DNA from: Clostridium sp. CAG:354_28_25
GTDB taxonomy: Bacteria; Bacillota; Clostridia; TANB77; CAG-508
Assembly: GCA_001915925.1 (NCBI GenBank)
Contig: MNRL01000020.1
Coordinates: forward strand, 1-64,000
DNA length: 64,000 nt
Direction: 5' to 3'
This document shows, piece after piece, positions 16,850 through 25,511 of this stretch. Every line of letters starts with the position of its first letter. The stretch's first letter is position 1. Both the position numbers and the translations under genes were made by a program. Under the pieces are notes generated by a model. That model searched no databases. It saw nothing but the letters and a program-made list of their open reading frames with translations, and had not been told where the DNA came from.

Positions 16850-17474
16850 AGAAATTGGTGGCTGGATTATTTGTATAGTAATTGCAGTTATATTAGCTTT
16901 ATTAATAAAATATTTTATTTTAACTCCAACAGTTGTAAAACAGGAATCAATGTATCCTACATTAGAAGAAAACCAAAGATTAATTTTAAATAGACTTGGA
17001 AGAACTTTTAAACAAATGCCAAAAAGGGGAGACATAATTACCTTCGAAGCCCCAACGGTTACTTACCGAACAGAGGAAGATACAGATATTTCTAATCCTG
17101 TAGCAATTTATGAAGATGAAGAAAGAAATATTTTTGGAAATTTTAGCTACAATGTATTAGAAATTGGAAAGACAAGTTATATTAAAAGAGTTATAGGATT
17201 GCCAGGTGACCATGTACAAATAAAAAATGGCAAAGTATATATAAATGAAGAGGAATTAGAAGAGGATTACTTACAGCCAGGAATTATAACAGATGATGCA
17301 GAGGGAATATTTTATGATATTATAGTTCCAGAAAACACTGTATTTGCAATGGGAGATAATAGAAACTCAAGTGTAGACTGTAGAGCTTTTGGATGTATCC
17401 CATTAGAAAGAATAGAAGGAAAAGTCTTAATAAGATTTTGGCCACTTAATGAATTTGGAAAAGTAGAAGAGTAG
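16797..17474 (+). CDS. lepB: signal peptidase I
   Basis: A 225-residue type I signal peptidase with one N-terminal membrane helix (about 20-40). The catalytic Ser51 is in QESMYPTL and the general-base Lys130 in YIKRVIGLPGD; the GDNRNSS-D box follows. It removes signal peptides outside the membrane. About 25 extra residues (EDTDISNPVAIYEDEERN) sit between the Ser and Lys boxes. AAAGGAGG (16777-16784) supports ATG 16797, inside the end of the kinase gene, so it is probably translationally coupled. It begins a run with holB, ricT and ferredoxin. Confidence 0.95.
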   Translation: MKEKLEDNQISRNKKIIKEIGGWIICIVIAVILALLIKYFILTPTVVKQESMYPTLEENQRLILNRLGRTFKQMPKRGDIITFEAPTVTYRTEEDTDISNPVAIYEDEERNIFGNFSYNVLEIGKTSYIKRVIGLPGDHVQIKNGKVYINEEELEEDYLQPGIITDDAEGIFYDIIVPENTVFAMGDNRNSSVDCRAFGCIPLERIEGKVLIRFWPLNEFGKVEE

Positions 17475-17485
17475 GAGGAATAGAC

Positions 17486-18412
17486 TTGTTCGAAAATATT
17501 GCAGGTCATGAGAATATAAAAAATATTTTATCAAATAACATAAATACAAAAAATATATTGCATAGTTATTTATTTATAGGAGAAGAGGGAATAGGAAAAA
17601 AGATGCTTGCAAAAGAATTTGCAAAAGCAATTTTGTGTACTTCAGAAAATAATAAACCATGCAATATTTGTAAATCATGTGTAGAATTTAATACAAATAA
17701 TAATGCAAATTTTAATTTGATAAATGAAGAGGGAAGCGCAATAAAAATAGAGCAAATAAGAAATATGCAAGTTAAAATTGCAGAGAAACCAATAAATTCG
17801 GACTATAAAATGTATTTAATTAATGATGCAGAACTAATGACGCAAGAAGCACAAAACTGTTTATTAAAAACATTAGAAGAACCGCCAGAGTATGTTGTTA
17901 TAATACTTATAACATCAAATGAAAATAAAGTTTTAAATACTATAAAATCTAGATGTATGAAATTATATTTTAATAATTTAGATAAGAACAGTGTAAAAAA
18001 AGTGCTAACAGAAAAGTTCGAAATGGAAGATATAAATGATTCTTTTTTAGATGCTGTAGGTGGAAGTATAAAAAAAGCACTATTAATTAAAGAAAAATTG
18101 TCAGAATATGAGCAAATAACTAAATTATTTGATATAATAGATAAAGAAAATTTAGTTAACTTTATAAATTCAGCAAGTATAATATATGAAAATAAAGATG
18201 ATATTTATAATATTTTGGATTATATAAATATTTTATTAGATATCAAAATTAGATCAAATTCAAACAATTCGTTTAAATTTGCAAATTGTATTTTTACAGT
18301 AGAAGAAGTTAAGAAAAGATTAAGAGCAAATAGTAATTATGATATGTCTATAGACTATCTACTGATGAATATGTGGAAGGAGATTAATGGTGAAAGAAGT
18401 AGTAGGTATTAA
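17486..18412 (+). CDS. holB: DNA polymerase III, delta prime subunit
   Basis: A 308-residue clamp-loader ATPase-fold protein. It has a Walker A-like GEEGIGKKMLAKEF, a zinc module with Cys in LC-TSENN-CNICKSC, and the LLKTLEEPPE and SRC motifs of delta prime. It helps load the sliding clamp at replication forks. The start is TTG 17486, with AGGAGG about 7 bases upstream; this follows lepB by 11 bases. The 3' end overlaps ricT by 26 bases, the usual Firmicute order holB-ricT. Confidence 0.9.
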   Translation: MFENIAGHENIKNILSNNINTKNILHSYLFIGEEGIGKKMLAKEFAKAILCTSENNKPCNICKSCVEFNTNNNANFNLINEEGSAIKIEQIRNMQVKIAEKPINSDYKMYLINDAELMTQEAQNCLLKTLEEPPEYVVIILITSNENKVLNTIKSRCMKLYFNNLDKNSVKKVLTEKFEMEDINDSFLDAVGGSIKKALLIKEKLSEYEQITKLFDIIDKENLVNFINSASIIYENKDDIYNILDYINILLDIKIRSNSNNSFKFANCIFTVEEVKKRLRANSNYDMSIDYLLMNMWKEINGERSSRY

Positions 18413-19304
18413 ATTTAAAAAGCCAGGTAAAATATATTTTTTTGATCCAGCAGGCTTAAAGTTAAATTTACAGGATACAGTTATAGCTGACACTGCAAAT
18501 GGTGAGGAATTTGCTAAAATAGCTATGGCTAATAAATTAATGCCTGATGAAAAAATCGTAGAACCTTTAAGAAAAGTATTAAGAGTTGCTACCAAGAAAG
18601 ATATAAGACAAAATGAAGAGAACAAGCAAAAAGAAAAAGAAGCTTTTAAGATTGCATTAGATAAGATTGCAAAACATAAATTACCAATGAAGCTTATAGA
18701 TGTAGAATATAAATTTGATAGATCAAAAATATTATTCTATTTTACAGCAGATGGTAGAATTGACTTTAGAGAATTAGTAAAAGATCTAGCTGCAATATTT
18801 AAGACTAGAATAGAACTTAGACAAATTGGTGTAAGAGACGAAGTTAGAAGAATGGGTGGCAATGGAGTTTGTGGAAGAGAGCTTTGTTGCTGTAGTTTTC
18901 TAAATAACTTTGATGCAGTTTCTATAAAAATGGCTAAAGAACAAAACATGTCACTAAATCCATCTAAAATATCCGGAGTATGTGGTAGATTAATGTGTTG
19001 TTTAAAATATGAACAAGAGGCATATGAAGAAAAATTGGGAAGGTTACCAAAAGTAGGTTCTATAGTAGAAACAGTTGATGGAGAGGGAACTGTAGATAGT
19101 GTAGAAATTCTTAAAGAAAATGTAAGAGTAAAATTTGAAGATGATGATGGATATCATTATAAAAGATATAAAGCAGAGGATGTAAAGCTAATTAAAGCAA
19201 GCGAGACAGAGGAAATTGACCCAGAAGAAAAAGAAAATGAAAAAGAATTAGAAGAGCTTGAAAATTTAGCAAAAAATGATATATTAGTAGAAGACGAAAT
19301 GTAG
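18387..19304 (+). CDS. ricT: PSP1-domain protein RicT (YaaT)
   Basis: A 305-residue PSP1-family protein. The central GGNGVCGRELCCCSFL and SGVCGRLMCCLKYE blocks hold the clustered Cys residues that in RicT contribute to Fe-S binding. In Bacillus, RicT with RicA and RicF modulates RNase Y and promotes sporulation and competence. The C-terminal 40 residues are acidic. AAGGAG lies 4 bases before ATG 18387 and 7 before GTG 18390, so GTG may be the true start. It overlaps holB. Confidence 0.9.
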   Translation: MVKEVVGIKFKKPGKIYFFDPAGLKLNLQDTVIADTANGEEFAKIAMANKLMPDEKIVEPLRKVLRVATKKDIRQNEENKQKEKEAFKIALDKIAKHKLPMKLIDVEYKFDRSKILFYFTADGRIDFRELVKDLAAIFKTRIELRQIGVRDEVRRMGGNGVCGRELCCCSFLNNFDAVSIKMAKEQNMSLNPSKISGVCGRLMCCLKYEQEAYEEKLGRLPKVGSIVETVDGEGTVDSVEILKENVRVKFEDDDGYHYKRYKAEDVKLIKASETEEIDPEEKENEKELEELENLAKNDILVEDEM

Positions 19305-19337
19305 CAAAAAATATAGTAATGAAAGGTGGTGAATATT

Positions 19338-19514
19338 ATGGCATATAAAATAACAGATAAATGTATAAGTTGTGGAGCTTGTGCAGCAGAATGTCCAGTA
19401 GGATGCATTTCACAAGGAGATGATAAATTCGTAATAGATCCAGAAGCTTGTATCTCTTGTGGTACATGTGCGGGAGTTTGTCCAGTTGAAGCGCCAGAAG
19501 AAGCGAACGATTAG
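19338..19514 (+). CDS. 2[4Fe-4S] ferredoxin
   Basis: A 58-residue clostridial-type ferredoxin with two CxxCxxCxxxCP motifs (CISCGACAAECP and CISCGTCAGVCP). It carries low-potential electrons, probably from the pyruvate oxidoreductase encoded at 20.9-24.0 kb. AAAGGTGGTG about 7 bases upstream selects ATG 19338 rather than the in-frame ATG at 19326. Confidence 0.95.
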   Translation: MAYKITDKCISCGACAAECPVGCISQGDDKFVIDPEACISCGTCAGVCPVEAPEEAND

Positions 19515-19570
19515 TTTGTTTGGGGTAGATATCTGGTTGCAGCGCCAGAGAAAAAATAATTACATAGATT

Positions 19571-19624
19571 AAAATAGGTTCTACAATTATAGAAATTGAA
19601 TAATAATTGTAGGACCTATTTTAA
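19571..19624 (+). terminator. terminator after ferredoxin
   Basis: AAAATAGGTTCTACAATTAT (19571-19590) pairs with ATAATTGTAGGACCTATTTT (19603-19622), a 20-bp stem with one G-U pair. The T tail is short. Confidence 0.75.
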
Positions 19625-19701
19625 ATAAGGGTTCCTTAAGCGAAAGTACAGATTGTTCTATTGACCCATTAATAAAAAAATTTAATTGCATAATATAAGA
19701 A

Positions 19702-19738
19702 AAAAAGCTAAATTAATTAAAAACTAATCTAGCTTTTT
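19702..19738. terminator. terminator downstream of hicB
   Basis: AAAAAGCTA-AATTA pairs with TAAT-TAGCTTTTT. It has A and T runs on both sides and can act in either direction, ending the minus-strand hicB transcript. Confidence 0.75.
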
Positions 19739-19793
19739 ACGTTTAGATAATAAATGCGATTTATTAATATATATTATATGAAATAGAGAAAAA

Positions 19794-20186
19794 TTAGTCA
19801 ATACCTAACTTTTCTTTCAAACCTTCTTGCAAAACTTGAGAGAAATTAATATTATTTTTTTCTGCTAAGTAATTTAACCATTCTGGTATAGTTAATGTTT
19901 TTTTAATAGATTTATTATTGAATTTTTTACGATATTCATCCATATCAATACCTACTAATGAAATAAATTGATTTTTACCTAAATTAATGTTAGAAAAATC
20001 TAATGTTGGGGATGGAAAGCGTGTAAAATTATCTAAATATAATCCCATAGCATCTTGTGCCATTAAGTAAGCATTTTGGATACTGTCTCCAAAAGTTGAG
20101 CATCCTTTTAAATCGATAAATTCAACATTATAACATTTACCATCATAAGTAAATATTGCTGGAAAGACAGTTAGTTGATTCTTCAT
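19794..20186 (-). CDS. hicB: HicB-family antitoxin
   Basis: A 130-residue protein with an N-terminal HicB fold (MKNQLTVFPAIFTYDGKCYNVEFIDLKGC, then a section like STFGDSIQNAYLMAQDAMG) and a C-terminal DNA-binding segment (KTLTIPEWLNYLAEKNNINFSQVLQEGL) of ribbon-helix-helix type. HicB neutralises the HicA mRNA interferase and represses the operon. GGAGG lies ahead of ATG 20186. Its partner hicA, immediately upstream on the same strand, is broken, so this antitoxin is an orphan. Confidence 0.9.
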   Translation of the reverse strand: MKNQLTVFPAIFTYDGKCYNVEFIDLKGCSTFGDSIQNAYLMAQDAMGLYLDNFTRFPSPTLDFSNINLGKNQFISLVGIDMDEYRKKFNNKSIKKTLTIPEWLNYLAEKNNINFSQVLQEGLKEKLGID

Positions 20187-20305
20187 TTTATTACCTCCAA
20201 TTAATAAAATAGAAAGGAGAAAAAAGCATGGCAAACAAACACATATCATAAATTTAAAGCTCCTCCTAAATATACTTTAAATTTATATTAATTAGGAAGG
20301 GCTAT

Positions 20306-20483
20306 TTATTTTAGCCCAGTCCTTTTTAGTATTGCTTCAGCTGTTCCGATTGGAATATCTTTATTATGTATAGGGATAATCTCTATTTTATTTCCGCTTT
20401 TTCATTTTCAAATGAGAACCTTTTTGAGAGACCCTTTGCCAACCATCTTGCTGTAGCAATTTGATTAGCTATTTGCATCGCAT
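20306..20483 (-). pseudogene. hicA: decayed HicA toxin gene
   Basis: The minus strand behind an AAAGGAGG site reads M-R-C-K-stop-LIKLLQQDGW-QRVSQKGSH-LKMKK, then, after one extra base near 20396, GNKIEIIPIHNKDIPIGT-AEAILKRTGLK-stop. This is a full HicA double-stranded RNA-binding fold including the catalytic-type GSH. There are two lesions: a TAG at codon 5 (20469-20471, one change from GAG Glu) and a one-base insertion. Both would block toxin production. Confidence 0.85.
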
Positions 20484-20507
20484 TTATTATCCTCCTTTCT
20501 AATGAAT

Positions 20508-20536
20508 ATTTTACTACGTATCAATACGTATGCCAA
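20508..20536 (-). promoter_or_regulatory. hicAB promoter with palindromic operator in the spacer
   Basis: On the minus strand, TTGGCA (20531-20536) and TAAAAT (20508-20513) are 17 bases apart. The spacer contains the inverted repeat TACGTAT-CA-ATACGTA (20515-20530), well placed for repression by the C-terminal domain of HicB. Operator function is inferred. Confidence 0.7.
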
Positions 20537-20602
20537 GAGCGATTTAAATATTTTTAAATATAATAGATAAAAAAATAGAGCACTGCTAAAGGAGATGTAC
20601 AA

Positions 20603-20815
20603 ATGGAAATAACTTGGCTAACTAGAAGAAAAAGTTTCGAAGAGATTAAGCCAAATAGAAAGGTAAGATATGAACAAATCTTAGAAAGTTTATGTATGGG
20701 AAATAAAACTGCTAAAAAAACTTGTAAATACACAGGAAAAACAGTTACAGTTTATAAAATAACAAAATTAGGGTTTGAGGCTATAAATAATAAAGATATA
20801 CATAAAAAAAGTTAA
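20603..20815 (+). CDS. small uncharacterised basic protein
   Basis: A 70-residue basic protein (MEITWLTRRKSFEEIKPN…) with a strong AAAGGAG site 8 bases upstream and its own terminator. The middle (RYEQILESL…TAKKTCKYTGK) could form a small helix-turn-helix, but I do not recognise a family. It lies next to the HicAB remnant, in a region with other signs of mobile DNA, so a phage-type or accessory origin is possible. Confidence 0.55.
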   Translation: MEITWLTRRKSFEEIKPNRKVRYEQILESLCMGNKTAKKTCKYTGKTVTVYKITKLGFEAINNKDIHKKS

Positions 20816-20837
20816 GATTATAAAATCTTAACTTTTT
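20807..20837 (+). terminator. terminator after the 20603 gene
   Basis: AAAAGTTAAGATT pairs with AATCTTAACTTTT, overlapping the stop codon region, and ends in a T run. Confidence 0.85.
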
Positions 20838-20856
20838 AAAAATATACTTAATAAAA

Positions 20857-20890
20857 ATCGGGATTTTAAGGAGTGACCTCAAATCCCGAT
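20857..20890. repeat. REP-like palindrome, copy 4
   Basis: ATCGGGATTT and AAATCCCGAT are perfect 10-base arms around a diverged core (TAAGGAGTGACCTC). It sits at the 3' end of porB and may act as its terminator. Confidence 0.75.
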
Positions 20891-20896
20891 TAAAGT

Positions 20897-21850
20897 TTAT
20901 TCTTTATTTGTCATTTCTTCTAATTGTAATAATTCATTCCATCTTTTATCAACTATTCTTTGGAATTCTTCTATCATCCATTCATTTCCAGGTTTAAACA
21001 TATGTCTAAAACGTTTTTGTGGTTTTAGGAATTCTTCTACTGGAAGTTTTTTTGCTGGTTTATATGTTATCTTATATTTACCATCTACGACTTCATATAG
21101 TGGCCAATAACATGTATCTGCAGCTAATTTGTTGATTTGCATTAAATCTTCTGTTGGGTATCCCCATCCTCTTGGGCAAGGAGCCATTACATTTAAGAAT
21201 GTTGGTCCTTCTGTATATATTGCTTTTTCTGCTTTTTCATATAAATCTTTAAAATTAGTCATAGCAAGAGTTTGAGCAACATATGGTAAATGATGTGATA
21301 CCATTATTTCTGTTAAGTCTTTTCTCTCTTGTGCTTTACCTGGGATAACTGTTCCAGCAGGTGAAGTTGTTGTATCTGCAAATTTAGGTGTTGCAGAAGA
21401 ACGTTGAATACCTGTGTTCATATATGCACCATTATCGTAACATACATAAACCATATCATGACCTCTTTCCATAGCACCAGAAAGTGATTGTAAACCTATA
21501 TCATAAGTTCCACCATCTCCACCGAATGCGATGAACTTTGTATGTGTATCTTCTTCTAATTTTCCTTGTTTCTTTAAAGATTTGTATGCAGCTTCAACAC
21601 CAGATAGTGTACTACCAGCATTTTCGAAAGCTGTATGAATAAATGAATCTGTCCAAGATGTATATGGGTATGTAAATGTAGAAACTTCCATACATCCAGT
21701 AGCTGTAGCAATTACAGCATGATCTTCTGGTTTTAATGCACGCAAAACCATTCTAGCAACTGGTGGAGCTCCACAACCTGCACACATTTTATGTCCTTCA
21801 GAAAATCTTGAAGGTTTATTTGCGACTACTTCTTTTAAATTATATGGCAT
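20897..21850 (-). CDS. porB: pyruvate:ferredoxin oxidoreductase, beta subunit
   Basis: A 317-residue thiamine diphosphate-binding subunit. KMCAGCGAP near the N terminus gives Cys residues of the beta-subunit Fe-S site, and AFGGDGGTYDIGLQSL (about 105-120) is the TPP/Mg2+ motif. With the alpha, gamma and delta subunits it converts pyruvate and CoA to acetyl-CoA, CO2 and reduced ferredoxin. The start overlaps the stop of porA by one base. A related 2-oxoacid substrate is possible, but the alpha subunit favours pyruvate. Confidence 0.93.
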   Translation of the reverse strand: MPYNLKEVVANKPSRFSEGHKMCAGCGAPPVARMVLRALKPEDHAVIATATGCMEVSTFTYPYTSWTDSFIHTAFENAGSTLSGVEAAYKSLKKQGKLEEDTHTKFIAFGGDGGTYDIGLQSLSGAMERGHDMVYVCYDNGAYMNTGIQRSSATPKFADTTTSPAGTVIPGKAQERKDLTEIMVSHHLPYVAQTLAMTNFKDLYEKAEKAIYTEGPTFLNVMAPCPRGWGYPTEDLMQINKLAADTCYWPLYEVVDGKYKITYKPAKKLPVEEFLKPQKRFRHMFKPGNEWMIEEFQRIVDKRWNELLQLEEMTNKE

Positions 21851-23046
21851 TATTTTTCAGCTCCTTTCGTTCTTAATCCTAAATGTCTATAAGGATTATC
21901 AATTTTTCCTGTTTTTACGATTTCTAATAAATCATTATAAACTTTTTCTATATCATCAGATTTTGTATCTCTACCACCAATTCCATAGATATAACTTACT
22001 GTTGGTACATGAATATTATTTACATACATACCAGATGTAACGTCTGTAAATAATGCACCACCTGCAGCATTTAAAGAATCTGCTTTATCTAATACTGCAA
22101 CTGCTTTTACATTTGCTAAAGCTTTTGCAATTTCTTCTGCAGGGAATGGTCTAAATACACGAACCTTTAATAGTCCAGCTTTAATACCTTTGCTACGTAA
22201 ATCATCTACTACGAATTTTGCAGTACCTGCTGTAGAGTTCATACAAACGATAGCAACATCTGCATCTTCTAGTTTGTATTCTTCAAATAAACCATATTTT
22301 CTACCTGTTAATTTTTCGAATTCATCAGCTACTTCTAAAATAACTTTTTTAGCATTTTTCATAGCTTGTGATTGCTGTGCTTTATGCTCGAATAAATATC
22401 CTTGTAAATCTAAAGGTCCCATAGAAATAGGTTCTTTACTATTTAATAAGTAATGTTCTGGTTTGTATGTACCAACAAAATCTTTTACTTTATCATCTTC
22501 TACTAAATCTATTGTTTCTATAGAATGTGATGTAATAAATCCATCTTGGCAAACCATTAATGGTAATAAAACATCTTTATGTTCAGCAATTCTATGAGCC
22601 ATTAATAAGTTATCATATGCTTCTTGATTACTTTCTGAGAATAACATTATCCATCCAGCATCACGAACACCCATTGCATCAGAGTGGTCATTGTGGATAT
22701 TTAATGGTCCAGATACAGCACGATTTACAAGTGACATTACTATAGGTAAACGTAATGATGAAGCTATATATATCATTTCCCACATGAAAGATAATCCGTT
22801 TGAAGATGTAGCTGTCATAGCTCTAGCACCTGCGGCTTCTGCACCAACACAGGCACTCATTGCACTATGTTCACTTTCTACTGCTACGAATTCTGTATCA
22901 ACGGCACCATTGCTAACAAAAGTAGAAAAATATTGTGGTATTTCTGTTGATGGTGTAATAGGGAAGGCAGCAACAACGTCTGGATTTATTTGTTTCATAG
23001 CTGTAGCTGCAGCTTCATTACCACTTAAACGTTCTCTAATACTCAT
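21850..23046 (-). CDS. porA: pyruvate:ferredoxin oxidoreductase, alpha subunit
   Basis: A 398-residue subunit with the N-terminal pyrimidine-binding fold (VVAAFPITPSTEIPQYFSTF, ATSSNGLSFMWEMIYIASSLRLP) and a C-terminal transketolase-like domain. It shapes the substrate pocket with porB. It overlaps porD and porB by one base at each end, so translation is coupled. Confidence 0.93.
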   Translation of the reverse strand: MSIRERLSGNEAAATAMKQINPDVVAAFPITPSTEIPQYFSTFVSNGAVDTEFVAVESEHSAMSACVGAEAAGARAMTATSSNGLSFMWEMIYIASSLRLPIVMSLVNRAVSGPLNIHNDHSDAMGVRDAGWIMLFSESNQEAYDNLLMAHRIAEHKDVLLPLMVCQDGFITSHSIETIDLVEDDKVKDFVGTYKPEHYLLNSKEPISMGPLDLQGYLFEHKAQQSQAMKNAKKVILEVADEFEKLTGRKYGLFEEYKLEDADVAIVCMNSTAGTAKFVVDDLRSKGIKAGLLKVRVFRPFPAEEIAKALANVKAVAVLDKADSLNAAGGALFTDVTSGMYVNNIHVPTVSYIYGIGGRDTKSDDIEKVYNDLLEIVKTGKIDNPYRHLGLRTKGAEK

Positions 23047-23351
23047 TATTCAACTCCCTCCTCTTCCATTGAGATTGCTTTGAAAGGACAAACTGTGGCA
23101 CAAACGCCACATCCTTTACAATAATCATAATTAAAATCTGTTCTTTTCATATCTTTTCCAACTGGAATTGCATTTTCTGGACAAACAGGGAAGCATAATC
23201 CACATTGTTTACATTTTTCACTATCAAATATAGGTTTCATGCTTCTCCAATCTCCAGTTTTAACTTCGCGAGAATTTCCAGCATTATATATTGTTCCTCC
23301 AATTGTCATATCTTCCATTGGAGTTGAGTTATTTATATTTGTCTTATCCAT
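23046..23351 (-). CDS. porD: pyruvate:ferredoxin oxidoreductase, delta (ferredoxin) subunit
   Basis: A 101-residue subunit with two 4Fe-4S motifs, CKQCGLCFPVCP and CKGCGVCATVCP, that pass electrons from the TPP site to free ferredoxin. The N-terminal 40 residues (MTIGGTIYNAGNS, GDWRSMKP) are typical of PorD. Separated from porC by 114 bases that hold REP-like elements; an AAAGGAG site follows them. Confidence 0.93.
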   Translation of the reverse strand: MDKTNINNSTPMEDMTIGGTIYNAGNSREVKTGDWRSMKPIFDSEKCKQCGLCFPVCPENAIPVGKDMKRTDFNYDYCKGCGVCATVCPFKAISMEEEGVE

Positions 23352-23370
23352 TTTAAAACTCCTTTCTTTT

Positions 23371-23468
23371 GAACTTTAGGGACGGGGCTTAAAGTTCATT
23401 CGTATACATAATATAGAACTCTAAGTGAAATTTTATACAGGGAAAAAAGGAACGTCCCCAAATCCCTA
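23371..23468. repeat. REP-like elements, copy 5 (two arm types)
   Basis: GAACTTT-AGGGACGGGG-AAAGTTC lies at 23371-23397, and a second element with AGGGA…GGAACGTCCCC…AATCCCT lies at 23439-23467. They interrupt the por operon between porC and porD. Confidence 0.75.
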
Positions 23469-24047
23469 TTGTATTTCTACGACTCTTTGTAATGCTATTT
23501 CTAATGCTTTCATATTTCCACCTATAACTTCTGGTTTCTTTGCAAATTTGTGTTTAAAAGAACCTTCCATATCTTGTAAGAATTCTTTTTCAGGAATAAT
23601 TCCTGTTACTTTAACAACTGCAGCAAGCATAGGAGTATTTGGAAAATACTTTCCTAAAGCTTCGATAGAAACAGTTCTTGCATCTATTGTATATATGTGT
23701 CCTTTATATCCTTTTAATAATCTTTTTAGTGTTTCACCGTCTTTTGTAGTATTAATAATAATTGCTCCAGATTCTTTTAAACCTGCAGTAACATCTACAG
23801 AATTTAATAAAGTGTCATCAACAACTACTACATAATCTGGATTGTAAATATTACAATGTATTCTAATAGGTGTTGTACTAATTCTGTTATAAGCAGTTAT
23901 TGGCGCACCCATTCTTTCAGCTCCGTATTCAGGAAATCCTTGGATATATTTTCCTGTGTTAAATGCTGCATCAGCTAATAACAAAGAAGCTGTTTTTGCA
24001 CCTTGACCACCTCTACCATGCCATCTAATTTCAATTAAATCGTTCAT
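23466..24047 (-). CDS. porC: pyruvate:ferredoxin oxidoreductase, gamma subunit
   Basis: A 193-residue subunit with the CoA-binding signature EIRWHGRGGQGAKTASLLL and GFPEYGAERMGAPI. It is the first gene of the porC-porD-porA-porB operon. An AGGAGG site precedes the ATG, and a strong promoter lies about 52 bases further upstream. Confidence 0.93.
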   Translation of the reverse strand: MNDLIEIRWHGRGGQGAKTASLLLADAAFNTGKYIQGFPEYGAERMGAPITAYNRISTTPIRIHCNIYNPDYVVVVDDTLLNSVDVTAGLKESGAIIINTTKDGETLKRLLKGYKGHIYTIDARTVSIEALGKYFPNTPMLAAVVKVTGIIPEKEFLQDMEGSFKHKFAKKPEVIGGNMKALEIALQRVVEIQ

Positions 24048-24098
24048 TGGTTTGAAATTACCTCCTTTTAGTAAATTTACGTATAAATATACACTTAA

Positions 24099-24127
24099 AG
24101 TATATTCTTAAAAGCCGTAAGTGTCAA
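24099..24127 (-). promoter_or_regulatory. por operon promoter
   Basis: On the minus strand TTGACA (24122-24127) and TATACT (24099-24104) are exactly 17 bases apart. The inverted repeat ATATAC…GTATAT overlaps the -10 box (about 24086-24105) and could be an operator. Confidence 0.8.
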
Positions 24128-24173
24128 GGCAATTTGTTAGAATTAATGGTCATAAAAAAATAAAAATCTTAAG

Positions 24174-24202
24174 TAGACATAATATTAAAAAAGTGATATA
24201 CT
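24174..24202 (+). promoter_or_regulatory. promoter of the 24246 gene
   Basis: TAGACA (24174-24179) and extended TGATATACT (24194-24202) are 17 bases apart. It is divergent from the por promoter. Confidence 0.75.
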
Positions 24203-24245
24203 ATAAAGGCTAAAAGCAAGTTGAAAAGATTAAAGGAGGATTATT

Positions 24246-25511
24246 ATGCTTATTAAAACAAAATTAAGACCCAAGGAGCAAAATGAATTTAATCGGTATT
24301 TTGGAGATTTAAAACACTCCATTACACCGATTGAGGGAACTAGTAGACAAATCCAAGAGCGGATTGAAGACGAGAAAGTAAGTTCACAAATAATCTTATC
24401 AAGTGAAAAGTTGTTTATTCAAGATATTAAAGGAGAAGCTGTAGGTAGAATACACAAAAATTTGCTTACAAATATTTATAGGGATATGAATAATGTCCAA
24501 CGTTTTATGCTAAGAGCTTTTGTTGAATTGGAAAAAAATACGCTCCCAATTGTTTCAAATTCTCAAGTTGGAGATTTTATACAGGGGTTAGAAGATGATG
24601 AAAAAGTAATGATTTACAATCAACTTTTAGACTTCTTCAAGTATTTTAAAGACAGAGAGTCTACCGGAGATACAGAAGTTTGTGTACTAGCGGCAGATAG
24701 CACGTCAATTTGTGGAGCAATTACACAAAGCACCGATTTGCGCTTCATTAAACTTCCTAAGCAAATTCAAGAAAAGGTATATTTATTAGAACTAGTAGAA
24801 GGGCAGATAAATATACTAAAATATTATTACTTGATGGTGCTAGATATTATCTTACATCCTTTCTTCGAAAATACTATATATGCAATAGAACAAGACAGAC
24901 CATTATATTGGTGTATAGTTAGCTTGTTAAAAAAATTGGATGAACATATTAGTGATTTTTGGAGAGAAAGAGCAAGGGTTATATTAGAGAAGTATTTTGA
25001 TTATATTGAAGGAGCAGAAGTGCTTTACAATGAACTTTTTGAAGGTGACAAAGGACATGGAAAGGAACTACTGAAGGAGAATTATTACTTTAATATAGCG
25101 ACAGGAGTTCTAATGAACAGTGATATTCAAATACGATTTTTCTATGAAATGAATAAAGAGGAAAAGAATATTGTAATAAACCAAGCTGTTTCCTTCGCAA
25201 GAAGAATAAATACCTTATTAGTTAAAGATTTAGAGAGAATCTCACCAGAGGTGTTTTATCATCCAAGAGAACATGAGACAGAGCTGGAAGAAATTTTTAC
25301 CTACCTTAAGATGTTCAGATTTACTCATAGAACCTTAGAAGAAGTAATGTTAAAAAAGGGAATGAGTAAAAAAGAATGGATTTATGTAAAAAATTTGTTA
25401 AGGACAGTATATGAAGAGGAACATATGCAAAGAATTGAGGAACAATGTTTACATCATGTGAATAATTACTATACTATCATTAGTAACATTGCTTTAAATT
25501 ATTCGTTGTAG
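24246..25511 (+). CDS. uncharacterised protein, probably truncated by an in-frame TAG
   Basis: This 421-residue soluble, mostly helical protein (MLIKTKLRPKEQNEF…) is not one I recognise. It has no signal peptide, clear catalytic motif or membrane segment; one hydrophobic stretch (YYLMVLDIILHPFFENTIY) is probably buried. The reading frame ends in TAG at 25509, but the same frame continues for 81 further codons to a second TAG at 25755, 13 bases before the terminator. The intact gene was therefore probably about 503 codons. Codon use is richer in CTT, CGG, GAC and TCC than in the neighbours, as at 44814 and 49714. AAAGGAGG precedes the ATG. Confidence 0.65.
   Translation: MLIKTKLRPKEQNEFNRYFGDLKHSITPIEGTSRQIQERIEDEKVSSQIILSSEKLFIQDIKGEAVGRIHKNLLTNIYRDMNNVQRFMLRAFVELEKNTLPIVSNSQVGDFIQGLEDDEKVMIYNQLLDFFKYFKDRESTGDTEVCVLAADSTSICGAITQSTDLRFIKLPKQIQEKVYLLELVEGQINILKYYYLMVLDIILHPFFENTIYAIEQDRPLYWCIVSLLKKLDEHISDFWRERARVILEKYFDYIEGAEVLYNELFEGDKGHGKELLKENYYFNIATGVLMNSDIQIRFFYEMNKEEKNIVINQAVSFARRINTLLVKDLERISPEVFYHPREHETELEEIFTYLKMFRFTHRTLEEVMLKKGMSKKEWIYVKNLLRTVYEEEHMQRIEEQCLHHVNNYYTIISNIALNYSL

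Noticed and set aside
20187..20249. Longer hicB start at 20249
   Set aside because: It adds a hydrophobic N terminus not seen in HicB, and GGAGG ahead of ATG 20186 fits better.
20220..20252. Tiny plus-strand frame MANKHIS
   Set aside because: Seven codons behind AGGAG, lying over the hicA-hicB spacer. It is too short and is probably chance.
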